From: CAYJLB01 sp964370845
GTDB taxonomy: Bacteria; Bacillota; Clostridia; Oscillospirales; Ruminococcaceae
DNA length: 64,000 nucleotides
Direction of reading: 5' to 3'
Assembly: GCA_964370845.1 (NCBI GenBank)
Contig: CAYJLB010000001.1
Location: 1 to 64,000 of the forward strand
The position numbers were made by a program, and so were the translations under genes. Shown in pieces: positions 34,037-42,796 of this stretch. Every line of letters starts with the position of its first letter. Position 1 is the stretch's first letter. Below the pieces are notes generated by a model. It saw only the letters and a program-made list of their open reading frames with translations, made no database searches and had not been told where the DNA came from.

Positions 34037-34055
34037 GAAGATTCTCCTCCTTTAA

Positions 34056-34397
34056 TTAAAATTCTGCACTGCATTTTTTGCAGATTCTTTTTGATTTACC
34101 ATTTTCATCAATTTTATGACCCGGTCTTGTAGGCTTATTGCATTTTGGGCAAACAGCCATAACTTTACAAGCATAAATTGGTGCCTCAGCTTTAATTCTA
34201 CCGCCAGCTTGACCTGCGCGAGTAGGCTTAACGTGTTTAGTTACATAGTTGATACCTTCAACAATAACTTTACCCTCTTTAGCACTTACTTCTAATACTT
34301 TACCCGTTTTACGTTTCTTGTCGGAAGAGTATTTGTCAGTATACTTACCTGTAAGCAATACTACCGTGTCGCCTTTTTTGACATGTACTTTATTCAA
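34056..34397 (-). CDS. rplX: 50S ribosomal protein L24 with zinc-ribbon tail
   Basis: Early-assembly protein at the exit tunnel. 113 residues: KOW motif KVHVKKGDTVVLLTGKY at the start, then a C-terminal two-CxxC ribbon (VCPKCNKPTRPG and RICKKCSAEF). I use the TTG at 34397, 9 nt after GGAGG; the frame extends to 34433 but that would overlap rplN and lacks a site. Confidence 0.94.
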   Translation of the reverse strand: MNKVHVKKGDTVVLLTGKYTDKYSSDKKRKTGKVLEVSAKEGKVIVEGINYVTKHVKPTRAGQAGGRIKAEAPIYACKVMAVCPKCNKPTRPGHKIDENGKSKRICKKCSAEF

Positions 34398-34413
34398 TTT
34401 ACGACACCTCCAA

Positions 34414-34782
34414 TTATAACACTTCAGGTGCAAGGCTTAATATCTTGAGATATTCCTTGTCACGAAGTTCTCTTGCAACAGGGCCAAAAATACGAGTTCC
34501 CCTTGGGTTTTTGTCCTCTTTAATAATAACAGCAGCGTTTTCATCGAAACGGATGTAAGTTCCATCATCACGACGAAGTCCACTAGCTGAACGAACGATA
34601 ACTGCTTTAACAACATCACCTTTTTTTACAACGCCGCCGGGTGATGCTTTCTTAACGGAAGCTACCACAACGTCACCGATGTTTGCATACCTTCTACGTG
34701 TACCGCCCAAAACTCTGATACACATAAGCTCTTTAGCTCCAGTGTTATCAGCAACTTTGAGGTATGATTGCATTTGTATCAC
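34414..34782 (-). CDS. rplN: 50S ribosomal protein L14
   Basis: 122 residues, IQMQSYLKVADNTGAKELMCIRVLGG at the start and RIFGPVARELRDKEYLKILSLAPEVL at the end. Located at the subunit interface. The start is a GTG at 34782 behind AAGGAGG; an ATG three codons later would lose conserved residues. Confidence 0.97.
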   Translation of the reverse strand: MIQMQSYLKVADNTGAKELMCIRVLGGTRRRYANIGDVVVASVKKASPGGVVKKGDVVKAVIVRSASGLRRDDGTYIRFDENAAVIIKEDKNPRGTRIFGPVARELRDKEYLKILSLAPEVL

Positions 34783-34859
34783 AGTGCGTTCCTCCTTTCA
34801 CATATCTGAAGGTTAATACCTATAACTCTAAAGTTATTTTTTATTTTTTGAAAAAAGTC

Positions 34860-35117
34860 TTACTTAGCTTTTTCGATTACGTTTACAAGACGCCATCTTT
34901 TGTCTTTAGACATAGGTCTTGTTTCCATAACTTCTACACGGTCGCCAATGTTACAAACATTGTTTTCGTCGTGTGCTTTTAGTTTAACTGTTCTCTTAAT
35001 GATTTTTTTGTAGAGTGGATGTTTGATGTTATCTTGGATAGCAACAACGATAGTTTTGTCCATTTTATTGGAAACAACTTTACCAACTCTAGTTTTTCTT
35101 AAGCTTCTTTCGCTCAT
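34860..35117 (-). CDS. rpsQ: 30S ribosomal protein S17
   Basis: 85 residues, OB-fold: RKTRVGKVVSNKMDKTIVVAI, HPLYKKIIKRTVKLKAHDE and GDRVEVMETRPMSKDKRWRLV. Start at ATG 35117 after GGGAGG; a TTG two codons earlier overlaps the spacer. Confidence 0.97.
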   Translation of the reverse strand: MSERSLRKTRVGKVVSNKMDKTIVVAIQDNIKHPLYKKIIKRTVKLKAHDENNVCNIGDRVEVMETRPMSKDKRWRLVNVIEKAK

Positions 35118-35135
35118 AGTCAAGTCCTCCCTTCG

Positions 35136-35333
35136 TTATTGCACGTTAGATTCTTTGCTACGAATGATTGTTTTCACACGAGCAATATCTTTTTTTACAA
35201 CGTTTAAACGCATTGGGTTTTCAAGCTGATTAACAGCATGTTGAAAACGGAGGTTGAAAAGTTCTTTTTTAAGGTCTGTAAGCTTATCATTAAGCTCAAC
35301 CGTAGTCAAATCACGTAATTCATTAGCTCTCAT
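35136..35333 (-). CDS. rpmC: 50S ribosomal protein L29
   Basis: 65 residues of mostly helical sequence, MRANELRDLTTVELNDKL and LFNLRFQHAVNQLENPMRL. It binds by the exit tunnel and contacts signal recognition particle. Its ATG overlaps the rplP stop codon (TAATG), so the two are coupled. Confidence 0.97.
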   Translation of the reverse strand: MRANELRDLTTVELNDKLTDLKKELFNLRFQHAVNQLENPMRLNVVKKDIARVKTIIRSKESNVQ

Positions 35334-35770
35334 TATTGCTCACCACCCGTCTCTTGAGTTTCCTCTTGCTTTTTAACAAATTTACATTTAATAGGTAGCT
35401 TATGCATTGCAAGTCTTAAAGCTTCTCTTGCAACTTCTTCGCTAACACCAGCAATTTCAAACATTACTCTTCCTGGTTTAACAACTGCAACCCAGTATTC
35501 TGGTGAACCTTTACCTGAACCCATTCGAGTTTCAGCTGGTTTTTCAGTAATTGGTTTGTCAGGGAAGATTTTAATCCAAACTTGACCACCACGTTTGATA
35601 TAACGAGTCATAGCAATACGAGCAGCTTCGATTTGATTAGATGTAATCCATGCAGGTTGTAGAGCTTGAAGACCAAATTGGCCGTAAGAAACAGTGTTTC
35701 CTCTCATCGCTTTACCTTTAAGGCGTCCACGGTGAACTCTACGATATTTTACTCTTTTTGGAAGTAGCAT
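35333..35770 (-). CDS. rplP: 50S ribosomal protein L16
   Basis: 145 residues. MLLPKRVKYRRVHRGRLKGKA at the start, then SYGQFGLQALQPAWITSNQIEAARIAMTRYIKRGG and the MGSGKG motif. It organises the A-site tRNA elbow region. Overlaps both neighbours by single bases. A short acidic tail (KKQEETQETGGEQ) is specific. Confidence 0.98.
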   Translation of the reverse strand: MLLPKRVKYRRVHRGRLKGKAMRGNTVSYGQFGLQALQPAWITSNQIEAARIAMTRYIKRGGQVWIKIFPDKPITEKPAETRMGSGKGSPEYWVAVVKPGRVMFEIAGVSEEVAREALRLAMHKLPIKCKFVKKQEETQETGGEQ

Positions 35771-36525
35771 TATTTGTTACCTCCTTCTCTTCTATTATCA
35801 CGACGATCGTTTCTGTTTCTATTGTCGCGTCTTTCGTCTCTTTTATCATCGCGGTTTCTTCTAGGTCTTTGTGGAGCTTCTTTAGGAGCAACTTCTCCTT
35901 TTAAAACTTCACCTTTATAGATCCAAACTTTGATTCCAAGACGTCCGTAAGTTGTAGCAGCTTCAGCAAAACCGTAATCGATGTCCGCACGGATAGTTTG
36001 TAGAGGAATTGTACCCTCATGATAACTTTCTGCACGAGCGATTTCAGCACCGCCTAAACGGCCTGATACACGGATTTTGATACCTTTAGCGCCAAGTTTC
36101 ATAGCCTTGCCAATTGATTGTTTCATAGCACGTCTAAATGAAACTCTATTTTCGAGTTGTGAAGCAACTGATTCAGCTACTAAAGTAGAATCTAAATCAG
36201 GTTGTTTAACCTCGATAATGTTAACCGCAATTGATTTTTTAACCATTTTTTCAATAGCAGTTCTTAGTTTTTCGATTTCTGCGCCACCTCTACCGATAAC
36301 GATACCAGGTTTTGCACAGTAAATGTGGATTTTAACTTTATCTGCAAATCTTTCAATTTCGATGTGTGGAACACCAGCAGCATACAAACTTTTCTTAATG
36401 AATTTTCTAATGTTGTAGTCTTCTACTAGTGTATCGCCGAAAGTGCTTTTATTTGCAAACCAGCGGGAATCCCAATCCTTTATTACTCCGACACGAAGAC
36501 CGTGTGGGTTTACCTTTTGGCCCAT
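35770..36525 (-). CDS. rpsC: 30S ribosomal protein S3 with Arg/Asp/Asn-rich tail
   Basis: Lines the mRNA entry channel. 251 residues: KH domain with the GxxG loop GIVIGRGGAEIEKLR (~70-84), then the S3 C-terminal domain (RVSGRLGGAEIARAESYHEGTIPLQTIRADIDYG). The last ~38 residues are a low-complexity extension of RNDRRDNRR-type repeats, longer than in model species and probably disordered and RNA-binding. Confidence 0.97.
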   Translation of the reverse strand: MGQKVNPHGLRVGVIKDWDSRWFANKSTFGDTLVEDYNIRKFIKKSLYAAGVPHIEIERFADKVKIHIYCAKPGIVIGRGGAEIEKLRTAIEKMVKKSIAVNIIEVKQPDLDSTLVAESVASQLENRVSFRRAMKQSIGKAMKLGAKGIKIRVSGRLGGAEIARAESYHEGTIPLQTIRADIDYGFAEAATTYGRLGIKVWIYKGEVLKGEVAPKEAPQRPRRNRDDKRDERRDNRNRNDRRDNRREGGNK

Positions 36526-36545
36526 AGTTTACCTCCTCTTTCAGC

Positions 36546-36881
36546 TTATTCCTTTTCTTTAAGAACGATTGTTACATGTGACGTTCTTTTAAGAATTCTA
36601 AACGCTCTACCTTGTGCTCTTGGCATAATTCTCTTCATTATAGGTCCCGGACAAACGAAACATTCAGCAACATATAGATTGTTTTTATCCATATTGTGAT
36701 TGTTTTCTGCGTTTGCAATGGCGGACTTAAGAAGCTTTTCCAAATATTCACTAGCAGACTTAGGTGTGTGCTTTAAAACTGCAATAGCTGTTTCAGTGTC
36801 TTTGTTTCTAATTAAATCAAGGACAATCTGAACTTTACGTGGTGCAATTCGAGCATTTCTTAATATAGCTCTTGCTTCCAT
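36546..36881 (-). CDS. rplV: 50S ribosomal protein L22
   Basis: 111 residues; tunnel-constriction protein. RNARIAPRKVQIVLDLIRNKDT, ANAENNHNMDKNNLYVAECFVCPGPIMKRIMPRAQGRAFRILKRTSH are conserved. Its beta-hairpin is a macrolide-resistance site in other bacteria; nothing unusual is seen here. Confidence 0.98.
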   Translation of the reverse strand: MEARAILRNARIAPRKVQIVLDLIRNKDTETAIAVLKHTPKSASEYLEKLLKSAIANAENNHNMDKNNLYVAECFVCPGPIMKRIMPRAQGRAFRILKRTSHVTIVLKEKE

Positions 36882-36904
36882 TTATGAATTCCTCCTTCCG
36901 ACCA

Positions 36905-37186
36905 TTACTTTCCGTTATTTGAGGTTCTAGAACCTGCGTGACCTTTATAAGTTCTTGTCGGTGCAAACTCGCCAAGTTTATGACCTACCATATCTTCAGT
37001 TACATAAACAGGGACATGTTTGCGTCCATCATGAACTGCAAATGTATGACCTACGAATTCAGGGAAAATAGTTGATGATCTTGACCAAGTCTTAACAACT
37101 TTTTGTTCCCCAGCTTCGTTCATTTGTTCTACTTTTTTCATTAAGGACTCAAGTACGTATGGGCCCTTTTTAATACTTCTACCCAT
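36905..37186 (-). CDS. rpsS: 30S ribosomal protein S19
   Basis: 93 residues, MGRSIKKGPYVLESLMKKV, TWSRSSTIFPEFVGHTFAVHDGRKHVPVYV and GHKLGEFAPTRTYKGHAG. Head protein that works with S13. GGAGG before the ATG. Confidence 0.98.
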   Translation of the reverse strand: MGRSIKKGPYVLESLMKKVEQMNEAGEQKVVKTWSRSSTIFPEFVGHTFAVHDGRKHVPVYVTEDMVGHKLGEFAPTRTYKGHAGSRTSNNGK

Positions 37187-37208
37187 TATTCATCTGCCTC
37201 CTTTCAGC

Positions 37209-38042
37209 TTACTTATCGTTTCTACGTTTTACGATAAATTTATCAGAGCGATGATGCTTAGCACGAGTTTTGTATCCAAGTGCTGGCTTGCCCCATGGTG
37301 TAACAGGGCCTGCACGTCCGATAGGTGATTTACCTTCACCACCACCATGAGGGTGATCGCAAGGGTTCATTACAGAACCACGAACAGTAGGTCTAATACC
37401 CATGTGACGAGTTCTACCTGCTTTACCGATATTAACGTTTTCGTGGTCAATGTTACCTACTTGACCAATTGTAGCCATGCAGTTAACAGGTACATTTCTA
37501 AGCTCTCCAGATGGAAGTCTTATTAATGCGTAAACACCTTCTTTTGCCATAAGTTGAGCCATGTTACCAGCAGAACGAACAAGTTGTGCGCCCTTACCTG
37601 GGTAAAGTTCAACGTTATGAATTACAGTACCTACTGGAATATTTACAAGTGGTAATGCGTTACCTGGTTTGATATCACAATCAGTACCAGCACGAACAAC
37701 ATCTCCAACTTTTAGACCATTAGGAGCTAGGATATAACTCTTTGTTCCATCTTCGTATTGAATAAGAGCAATGTGAGCACTTCTGTTTGGATCGTACTCA
37801 AGAGTCATAACGTTAGCATTCATACCAAATTTATTTCTTTTGAAATCAATGATACGGTATTTTCTTCTGTTTCCGCCACCTCTGTGACGAACAGTAATTC
37901 TACCATAGCTATTTCTACCAGATTTTTTCTTTAGAGGTTCTAAAAGACTTTTCTCTGGTGCAACCTTTGACAAACCGGAATAGTCAGTAACCGTCATTTT
38001 ACGGCGACCCGGGGTCGTTGGTTTATAAGCTTTAATTGCCAT
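37209..38042 (-). CDS. rplB: 50S ribosomal protein L2
   Basis: Peptidyl-transferase-associated protein; 277 residues from MAIKAYKPTTPGRRKMTV. RHRGGGNRRKYRIIDF, NPCDHPHGGGEGKSPIGRAG and GKPALGYKTR are intact, including the functionally important His. Start 38042 is set by homology and GGAAGGA upstream; the frame extends to 38105 without support. Confidence 0.98.
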   Translation of the reverse strand: MAIKAYKPTTPGRRKMTVTDYSGLSKVAPEKSLLEPLKKKSGRNSYGRITVRHRGGGNRRKYRIIDFKRNKFGMNANVMTLEYDPNRSAHIALIQYEDGTKSYILAPNGLKVGDVVRAGTDCDIKPGNALPLVNIPVGTVIHNVELYPGKGAQLVRSAGNMAQLMAKEGVYALIRLPSGELRNVPVNCMATIGQVGNIDHENVNIGKAGRTRHMGIRPTVRGSVMNPCDHPHGGGEGKSPIGRAGPVTPWGKPALGYKTRAKHHRSDKFIVKRRNDK

Positions 38043-38162
38043 TAAATTACCAGTCCTTCCATAGTTTGGTTTTGCGAGGAAATCTCTCCCCATACTTTCC
38101 AACAATTAAAGAAGCAATTTCTTGCAAAGTTAATTGTCTTCATATACACTTTAAAAGTTAAA

Positions 38163-38459
38163 TTAGAACATACCATCGAAGAATTCGATTGATTTTTCTC
38201 CAGCTTTTAGTGTAACGATTGCTTTTTTCCAGTCAGCAGTGTAGCCTGAGTGTCTACCCATTCTTTTTTCTCTGCCTTTAACAATCATTGTATTAACTTT
38301 AGCAACTTGTACTCCGAAAAGTTCAGTAATTGCTAGAGCAATTTCAATTTTGTTAGCTTCTTTAGCAACCTTAAATGTGTATTTGCCGTTTTGCAGACCT
38401 TCCATAGAAGCTTCTGTAATAACAGGCTTAATGATAATATCTTGAGCTGTTCTTACCAT
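38163..38459 (-). CDS. rplW: 50S ribosomal protein L23
   Basis: 98 residues. Docking site for trigger factor and SRP at the tunnel exit. IIIKPVITEASMEGLQNGKYTFKVAKEANKIEI and KVNTMIVKGREKRMGRHSGYTADWKKAIVTL are typical. Its ATG overlaps the end of rplD by one base. The 120-bp gap to rplB holds nothing identifiable. Confidence 0.98.
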   Translation of the reverse strand: MVRTAQDIIIKPVITEASMEGLQNGKYTFKVAKEANKIEIALAITELFGVQVAKVNTMIVKGREKRMGRHSGYTADWKKAIVTLKAGEKSIEFFDGMF

Positions 38460-39082
38460 TATGCATACACCTCCTCAAGTTTATCTACAGCACTCTTAAC
38501 GATAATGAATTTATCATAGTTAAGAATATCATAAACGTTAAGTGTATTCACAAGTGTAGTTTTTACACCAGGAATGTTTGATGCACTCTTAATTACTTTT
38601 TCATCAACTTCAGGCATTACGATTAATGCTTTTCCGTTAACGTTAAGAGCTTTAAGCATTGAAATAAATGCTTTTGTTTTGTAGTCGTCAAATTTAATTG
38701 TATCTAAAACTAATAAGTTATTATCCATTACTTTAGATGAAAGCGCTGACTTCATTGCAAGTCTTTTAACTTTCTTATTAACAGCGAATCTGTAACTACG
38801 AGGTTTAGGACCAAGTGCGATACCACCATGTACCCATTGTGGAGCTCTGATAGAACCTTGTCTTGCGTGTCCAGTACCTTTTTGTTTCCAAGGCTTTCTT
38901 CCGCCACCTCTTACCTCTGTACGAGTAAGAGTGCTTTGTGTACCTTGTCTTTGGTTAGCAAGGTAGTTTACAACCATTTGATGCATTACATGCACATTTG
39001 GTGTTATACCGAATATAGCATCAGAAAGCTCTGTGTCATTGAGCTGTTTGCCTGTTTGGTCATACATTGTAACTTTTGGCAT
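38459..39082 (-). CDS. rplD: 50S ribosomal protein L4
   Basis: 207 residues from MPKVTMYDQTGK; TRTEVRGGGRKPWKQKGTGHARQGSIRAPQ is the tunnel loop. In E. coli L4 represses the S10 operon by binding its leader, which matters here because this operon has a long structured leader. ATG 39082 follows GGAGGAG; the frame continues six codons further without a site. Confidence 0.97.
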   Translation of the reverse strand: MPKVTMYDQTGKQLNDTELSDAIFGITPNVHVMHQMVVNYLANQRQGTQSTLTRTEVRGGGRKPWKQKGTGHARQGSIRAPQWVHGGIALGPKPRSYRFAVNKKVKRLAMKSALSSKVMDNNLLVLDTIKFDDYKTKAFISMLKALNVNGKALIVMPEVDEKVIKSASNIPGVKTTLVNTLNVYDILNYDKFIIVKSAVDKLEEVYA

Positions 39083-39099
39083 TTTAACTCCTCCTTCCA

Positions 39100-39735
39100 C
39101 TAAGCCTTCTTAACACAATCAGTTAGTACAACAGTTCCGTTTTTAGGACCTGGAATTGCACCTCTAATTGCAATAAGATTGTTTTCTACATCGATTTTAA
39201 CAATTTCAAGATTTTGAACAGTTACTGTTTCAGCACCCATGTGTCCAGGCATACCTTTACCTTTATAGATACGTGATGGTGATGAACAAGCACCCATTGA
39301 ACCAGCATGTCTATGAACAGGACCAGAACCGTGAGTTTCTTTAATTCTTGAGTTGTTGTGACGCTTGATTGAACCTTGGAAGCCTTTACCTTTACTTGTA
39401 CCTTGAACATCAATGATGTCGCCTACAGTAAATGTGTCAGCTTTGATGATATCACCTACGTTAATAGCGTCAGTGTTTTCGAATCTAAATTCCTTTAGAG
39501 TTCTTTTTAGCGGAGCGTCCGCTTTAGCGAAGTGCCCAGTCATTGGTTTGTTAACTCGTTTAGCACGAATTTCACCAAAACCAAGTTGAACAGCACAGTA
39601 ACCGTCATTCTCGTCGGTCTTTTTCTGTACAACTACACATGGACCAGCTTCTACTACTGTTACAGGAATAACTTTTCCTGCTTCGTCGAAAATCTGAGTC
39701 ATACCGATTTTCTTTGCAATAATTCCTTTTTGCAT
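39100..39735 (-). CDS. rplC: 50S ribosomal protein L3
   Basis: 211 residues from MQKGIIAKKIGMTQIFDEAGK. The long loop near the peptidyl-transferase centre is THGSGPVHRHAGSMGACSSP and GKGMPGHMGAETVTVQNLEIV. Start chosen by homology and AGGAGG; the frame extends to 39783 without support. Spaced 18 bp from rplD. Confidence 0.97.
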   Translation of the reverse strand: MQKGIIAKKIGMTQIFDEAGKVIPVTVVEAGPCVVVQKKTDENDGYCAVQLGFGEIRAKRVNKPMTGHFAKADAPLKRTLKEFRFENTDAINVGDIIKADTFTVGDIIDVQGTSKGKGFQGSIKRHNNSRIKETHGSGPVHRHAGSMGACSSPSRIYKGKGMPGHMGAETVTVQNLEIVKIDVENNLIAIRGAIPGPKNGTVVLTDCVKKA

Positions 39736-39837
39736 TTTGTTTTTTCCTCCTATAAGGTTATTGGTTGACAAATTACTTGCCAACGTGACCAGTTAGTTAA
39801 CAAAGAAACTTTATTAACTACAGTGCTAACTTGGAAA

Positions 39838-40152
39838 TTATTTAATTTCCATTACAATGTCAACACCAGCTGGAAGTTCAAGGCTTTGAAGTGCGGATGT
39901 AGTTTCGTTTGTAGGACGGATAACATCGATTAATCTTTTGTGAGTTCTCATTTCGAATTGCTCACGGCTGTCTTTATATTTATGAACAGCTTTTAGGATA
40001 GTGATGATTTCCTTGTCAGTAGGTAGAGGAATAGGTCCTGATACCTTTGCTCCTGAACGTTTTGCCGCTTCAACAATTTTAGCTGCTGCAGCGTCTACGA
40101 TACCGTGTTCGTAACCCTTGATTCTAATTCTGATTTTTTCATTGACTGCCAT
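39838..40152 (-). CDS. rpsJ: 30S ribosomal protein S10
   Basis: 104 residues, first gene of the cluster: KIRIRIKGYEHGIVDAAAAKIVEAAKRSGA, PLPTDKEIITILKAVHKYKDSREQFEMRTHKRLIDV. Also known as antitermination factor NusE. GGAGGCGAACGAA precedes the ATG. Transcription starts ~370 nt upstream (see leader). Confidence 0.98.
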   Translation of the reverse strand: MAVNEKIRIRIKGYEHGIVDAAAAKIVEAAKRSGAKVSGPIPLPTDKEIITILKAVHKYKDSREQFEMRTHKRLIDVIRPTNETTSALQSLELPAGVDIVMEIK

Positions 40153-40531
40153 TTCGTTCGCCTCCTTAAAAATAAATAACTGTGGGGGCCAACCATTAAT
40201 TCACTATTATATAGGTCTTAAAGGTTTATTCTGAATGATGACACGTTTCCGTGTGTTTCGTGTTTTTATCATATAAAAACCGGGAAAATCATTGCATTAA
40301 AAAATCAATACAATCTGACTGTTCCCGGTAAGTGACAATAAAATACTTATGACAGCTTTTTTCGTAGATAAACGCAGAAAGATTCCGCACTAATCCAAAA
40401 GCTAGTCACACGCACAGTGTTCATTATTACAGTCGCCCGGTTTAAAATCGGACATACTCCACGAAAATTACCCGACACACAGTCGGCAACCTTTCGCTTC
40501 ATCGCATATCATTTGCAGTCACGCAAGAGTA
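40153..40531 (-). promoter_or_regulatory. Structured 5' leader of the S10 operon (candidate autoregulatory RNA)
   Basis: Between the promoter and rpsJ are ~370 non-coding nt, read on the minus strand. A compact stem-loop has nested helices CGAAA/TTTCG (40496-40492 with 40466-40462) and CCGAC/GTCGG (40486-40482 with 40476-40472). AGCTTTT (40403-40397) can pair with AAAAGCT (40360-40354). Further on, ACCGGGAA (40329-40322) pairs with TTCCCGGT (40286-40279), closing a longer hairpin that ends in a T run (40278-40274), i.e. a terminator-like element inside the leader. In E. coli S10 operon expression is controlled by L4 acting on such a leader. I cannot assign this one to a known RNA family. Confidence 0.6.
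40274..40329 (-). terminator. Terminator-like hairpin (possible attenuator) inside the S10 leader
   Basis: An 8-bp GC-rich closing stem ACCGGGAA/TTCCCGGT, with a second AT-rich inner stem (ATTGTATTG-type with AATGCAAT), is followed by TTTTT on the minus strand. It lies ~120 nt before rpsJ, where read-through could be regulated. Confidence 0.6.
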
Positions 40532-40560
40532 ATTATAACATACGAATATACCAATTGCAA
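40532..40560 (-). promoter_or_regulatory. Sigma-A promoter of the S10-spc-alpha operon
   Basis: On the minus strand TTGCAA (40560-40555), a 17-nt spacer ending TATGT, and TATAAT (40537-40532). This is the only strong promoter I see for the whole 32-gene cluster. Confidence 0.85.
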
Positions 40561-40640
40561 GTGTTTTGACACAATTTTATCGTAAAAATTTGATGTTGAT
40601 TTTACAATATTTTTATTCACTTTGAACAAATTCGATGTAT

Positions 40641-41306
40641 TTATTCAAAAATCGGCTTTTCAATGCTAGTTATAGCGTTCATTTCTTTGATTTCATACTT
40701 GAATTCTATTTCGATTTCACTACCATCTTCTTGCTGGAAAATAGTTTTGTCAATCATATACAAAAATTCATCGTTATTATCAAAAACAAAAGTAACTTCA
40801 TAAGCTAGCGCATTAAGCCCCATTGAATAAGTGTCATAATAAAAAACAAAAACTTGCTCATTTTCAGTATGTTTTTCTTCCATATTAAGCATATATTCAG
40901 GGAAATATAGAACAACATTTCCTGTAGCATTAGGGTGTCTTATTTGCGAAGTATAGTAAGTAAAGGTTTCATCACCTTCTTTTAACTCAGTAAGCTCACC
41001 ATTCATCAACAAAACTGACTCCGTTCTATTTCCGTAATGATAGTCAGTTTCGCCGTCAATGTTAACTCCTTCAAAAAGAAAGGTCATATTACCTTCTTCA
41101 TCTGTAGTAAAAGTAAATTCTTGGTCAACAGTGTCCGTTTGCATGTTTGTTACTATAAGTTTTCCACTTTCAAGAGCAATATACTCATCTCTAAGTTCAT
41201 AAATTAAATCTTCACCAGGCAAACCTAAACCTTGCCCAACACAACCAGTAAAAGAGGACACAATAATTATCACCAATAAAACAAAGGTTATTCCTTTTTT
41301 TAACAT
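40641..41306 (-). CDS. Putative lipoprotein of unknown function
   Basis: 221 residues. A type II signal peptide ends in the lipobox SSFTGC (Cys22), so it is expected on the outer face of the membrane. The rest is beta-strand-rich with many acidic and aromatic residues (GEDLIYELRDEYIALESGKL, TFTTDEEGNMTFLFEGV) and resembles a lipid- or polymer-binding open barrel in pattern only; I do not recognise the family. It follows proS by 24 bp on the same strand and may be co-transcribed. AAAGGTAATATAATTTTT precedes the ATG. Confidence 0.8.
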   Translation of the reverse strand: MLKKGITFVLLVIIIVSSFTGCVGQGLGLPGEDLIYELRDEYIALESGKLIVTNMQTDTVDQEFTFTTDEEGNMTFLFEGVNIDGETDYHYGNRTESVLLMNGELTELKEGDETFTYYTSQIRHPNATGNVVLYFPEYMLNMEEKHTENEQVFVFYYDTYSMGLNALAYEVTFVFDNNDEFLYMIDKTIFQQEDGSEIEIEFKYEIKEMNAITSIEKPIFE

Positions 41307-41330
41307 AAAAATTATATTACCTTTCAGAAT

Positions 41331-42773
41331 TTAATAAGCCTTGCCCCAAAGCACCATATGTTCAGCTGGTTTTCCACAACAAACACATTTTTCGCCTAGA
41401 TTTTCTTGTTCAAAAGGAATACAACGTGAACCAGCACCAGTTAATTCTTTAACTTTGTCCTCACATTCTTCCTCTCCACACCACATAGCCTTAATAAATC
41501 CGTCGCCATTTTTTTCAAAAGCAGCATTTATTTCATCAGTTGTAGTACAAGAGAAAGTTTTTTCTTCACGGTTTGCAAGAGCTTTTGCATAAATTCCATT
41601 ATGACAATCAACTAATTTTTCCGAAACTCTAGTAGCAAAATCTTCAAGTTTAACAAATTCTTTTTCTCCATTAAATCTTGTTGCAATTACACATTGACCA
41701 TTTTCAATATCTTTAGGTCCAATTTCAACACGAAGTGGAACACCTTTCATTTCATACTCAGCGAATTTCCAACCAGGAGAGTTTTCAGAGCTATCAAGTT
41801 TAACTCTTAAACCTTGTGCTTTTAATGTATCATAAAGTTCAGTAGCCTTTTCAATTACACCTTCTTTATGTTGTGCAACAGGGATAATTACTACTTGAAT
41901 AGGAGCAACCGCAGGTGGTAAAACTAGCCCGTTATCATCACCGTGAGACATAATAATTGCTCCGATTAGCCTTGTAGTAACTCCCCAAGAAGTTTGATGT
42001 GGGAATTGTTGTTTATTTTCTTTATCAGTAAATTGAATTTCAAAAGCTTTAGCAAATCCGTCGCCGAAATAGTGAGAAGTTCCCGCTTGTAACGCCTTTC
42101 CGTCATGCATTAACGCTTCAATCGCATAAGTAGCCTTTGCCCCAGCAAATTTATCACTTTCAGTTTTCTTACCTTTAACAACAGGAATAGCAAGATATTT
42201 TTCACAGAATTCAGCATAAATATTTAACATTTGTTCAGTTTCTCTAACAGCTTCATCTTCCGTTGCGTGGATAGTATGTCCCTCTTGCCATAAAAATTCT
42301 CTTGAACGTAAGAAAGGACGAGTAGTTTTTTCCCATCTTACAACAGAAACCCATTGATTATATAATTTTGGCAAATCTCTGTAACTTTCGATAATATTTT
42401 TGTAATGCTCACAGAAAAGCACTTCGGAAGTAGGTCTAACACAAAGTTTTTCTTCAAGTCTTTCACTACCACCCATAGTAACCCAAGCAACTTCAGGAGC
42501 AAATCCATCAACGTGGTCTTTTTCCTTTTGAAGCAAACTTTCAGGGATAAACATTGGCATACATACATTTTCATGACCAGTATCTTTGAACATTCCGTCA
42601 AGAATTTTCTGCATATTTTCCCAAATAGCATATCCATAAGGACGAATTACCATACAACCTTTAACGCTTGTATATTCAACAAGTTCAGCCTTTTTAACAA
42701 TATCAGTATACCATTTAGCAAAATCTTCGCTCATAGAAGTAATTTCGCTAACCATTTTTTTATTTTTAGCCAT
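41331..42773 (-). CDS. proS: Prolyl-tRNA synthetase (short, archaeal/eukaryotic-type)
   Basis: Charges tRNA-Pro. 480 residues. Class II core with VIRPYGYAIWENMQ, the motif 2 loop RWEKTTRPFLRSREFLWQEGHT and motif 3 SHGDDNGLVLPP. No bacterial editing insertion is present, and the C-terminus has the zinc-type domain CGEEECEDKVKEL..CVCCGKPAEHMVLWGKAY ending in Tyr, which defines the archaeal/eukaryotic-like form found in many Clostridia. Start at ATG 42773 after GGATTTG; an in-frame TTG at 42785 is part of that site. No T-box is seen upstream. Confidence 0.97.
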   Translation of the reverse strand: MAKNKKMVSEITSMSEDFAKWYTDIVKKAELVEYTSVKGCMVIRPYGYAIWENMQKILDGMFKDTGHENVCMPMFIPESLLQKEKDHVDGFAPEVAWVTMGGSERLEEKLCVRPTSEVLFCEHYKNIIESYRDLPKLYNQWVSVVRWEKTTRPFLRSREFLWQEGHTIHATEDEAVRETEQMLNIYAEFCEKYLAIPVVKGKKTESDKFAGAKATYAIEALMHDGKALQAGTSHYFGDGFAKAFEIQFTDKENKQQFPHQTSWGVTTRLIGAIIMSHGDDNGLVLPPAVAPIQVVIIPVAQHKEGVIEKATELYDTLKAQGLRVKLDSSENSPGWKFAEYEMKGVPLRVEIGPKDIENGQCVIATRFNGEKEFVKLEDFATRVSEKLVDCHNGIYAKALANREEKTFSCTTTDEINAAFEKNGDGFIKAMWCGEEECEDKVKELTGAGSRCIPFEQENLGEKCVCCGKPAEHMVLWGKAY

Positions 42774-42796
42774 AATAAAATACAAATCCTTTCTTA

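Noticed and set aside
40190..40215. Second copy of the MITE end (TTAATTCACTAT) before rpsJ
   Set aside because: Only ~12 AT-rich bases match and there is no matching opposite end, so chance is the simpler explanation.
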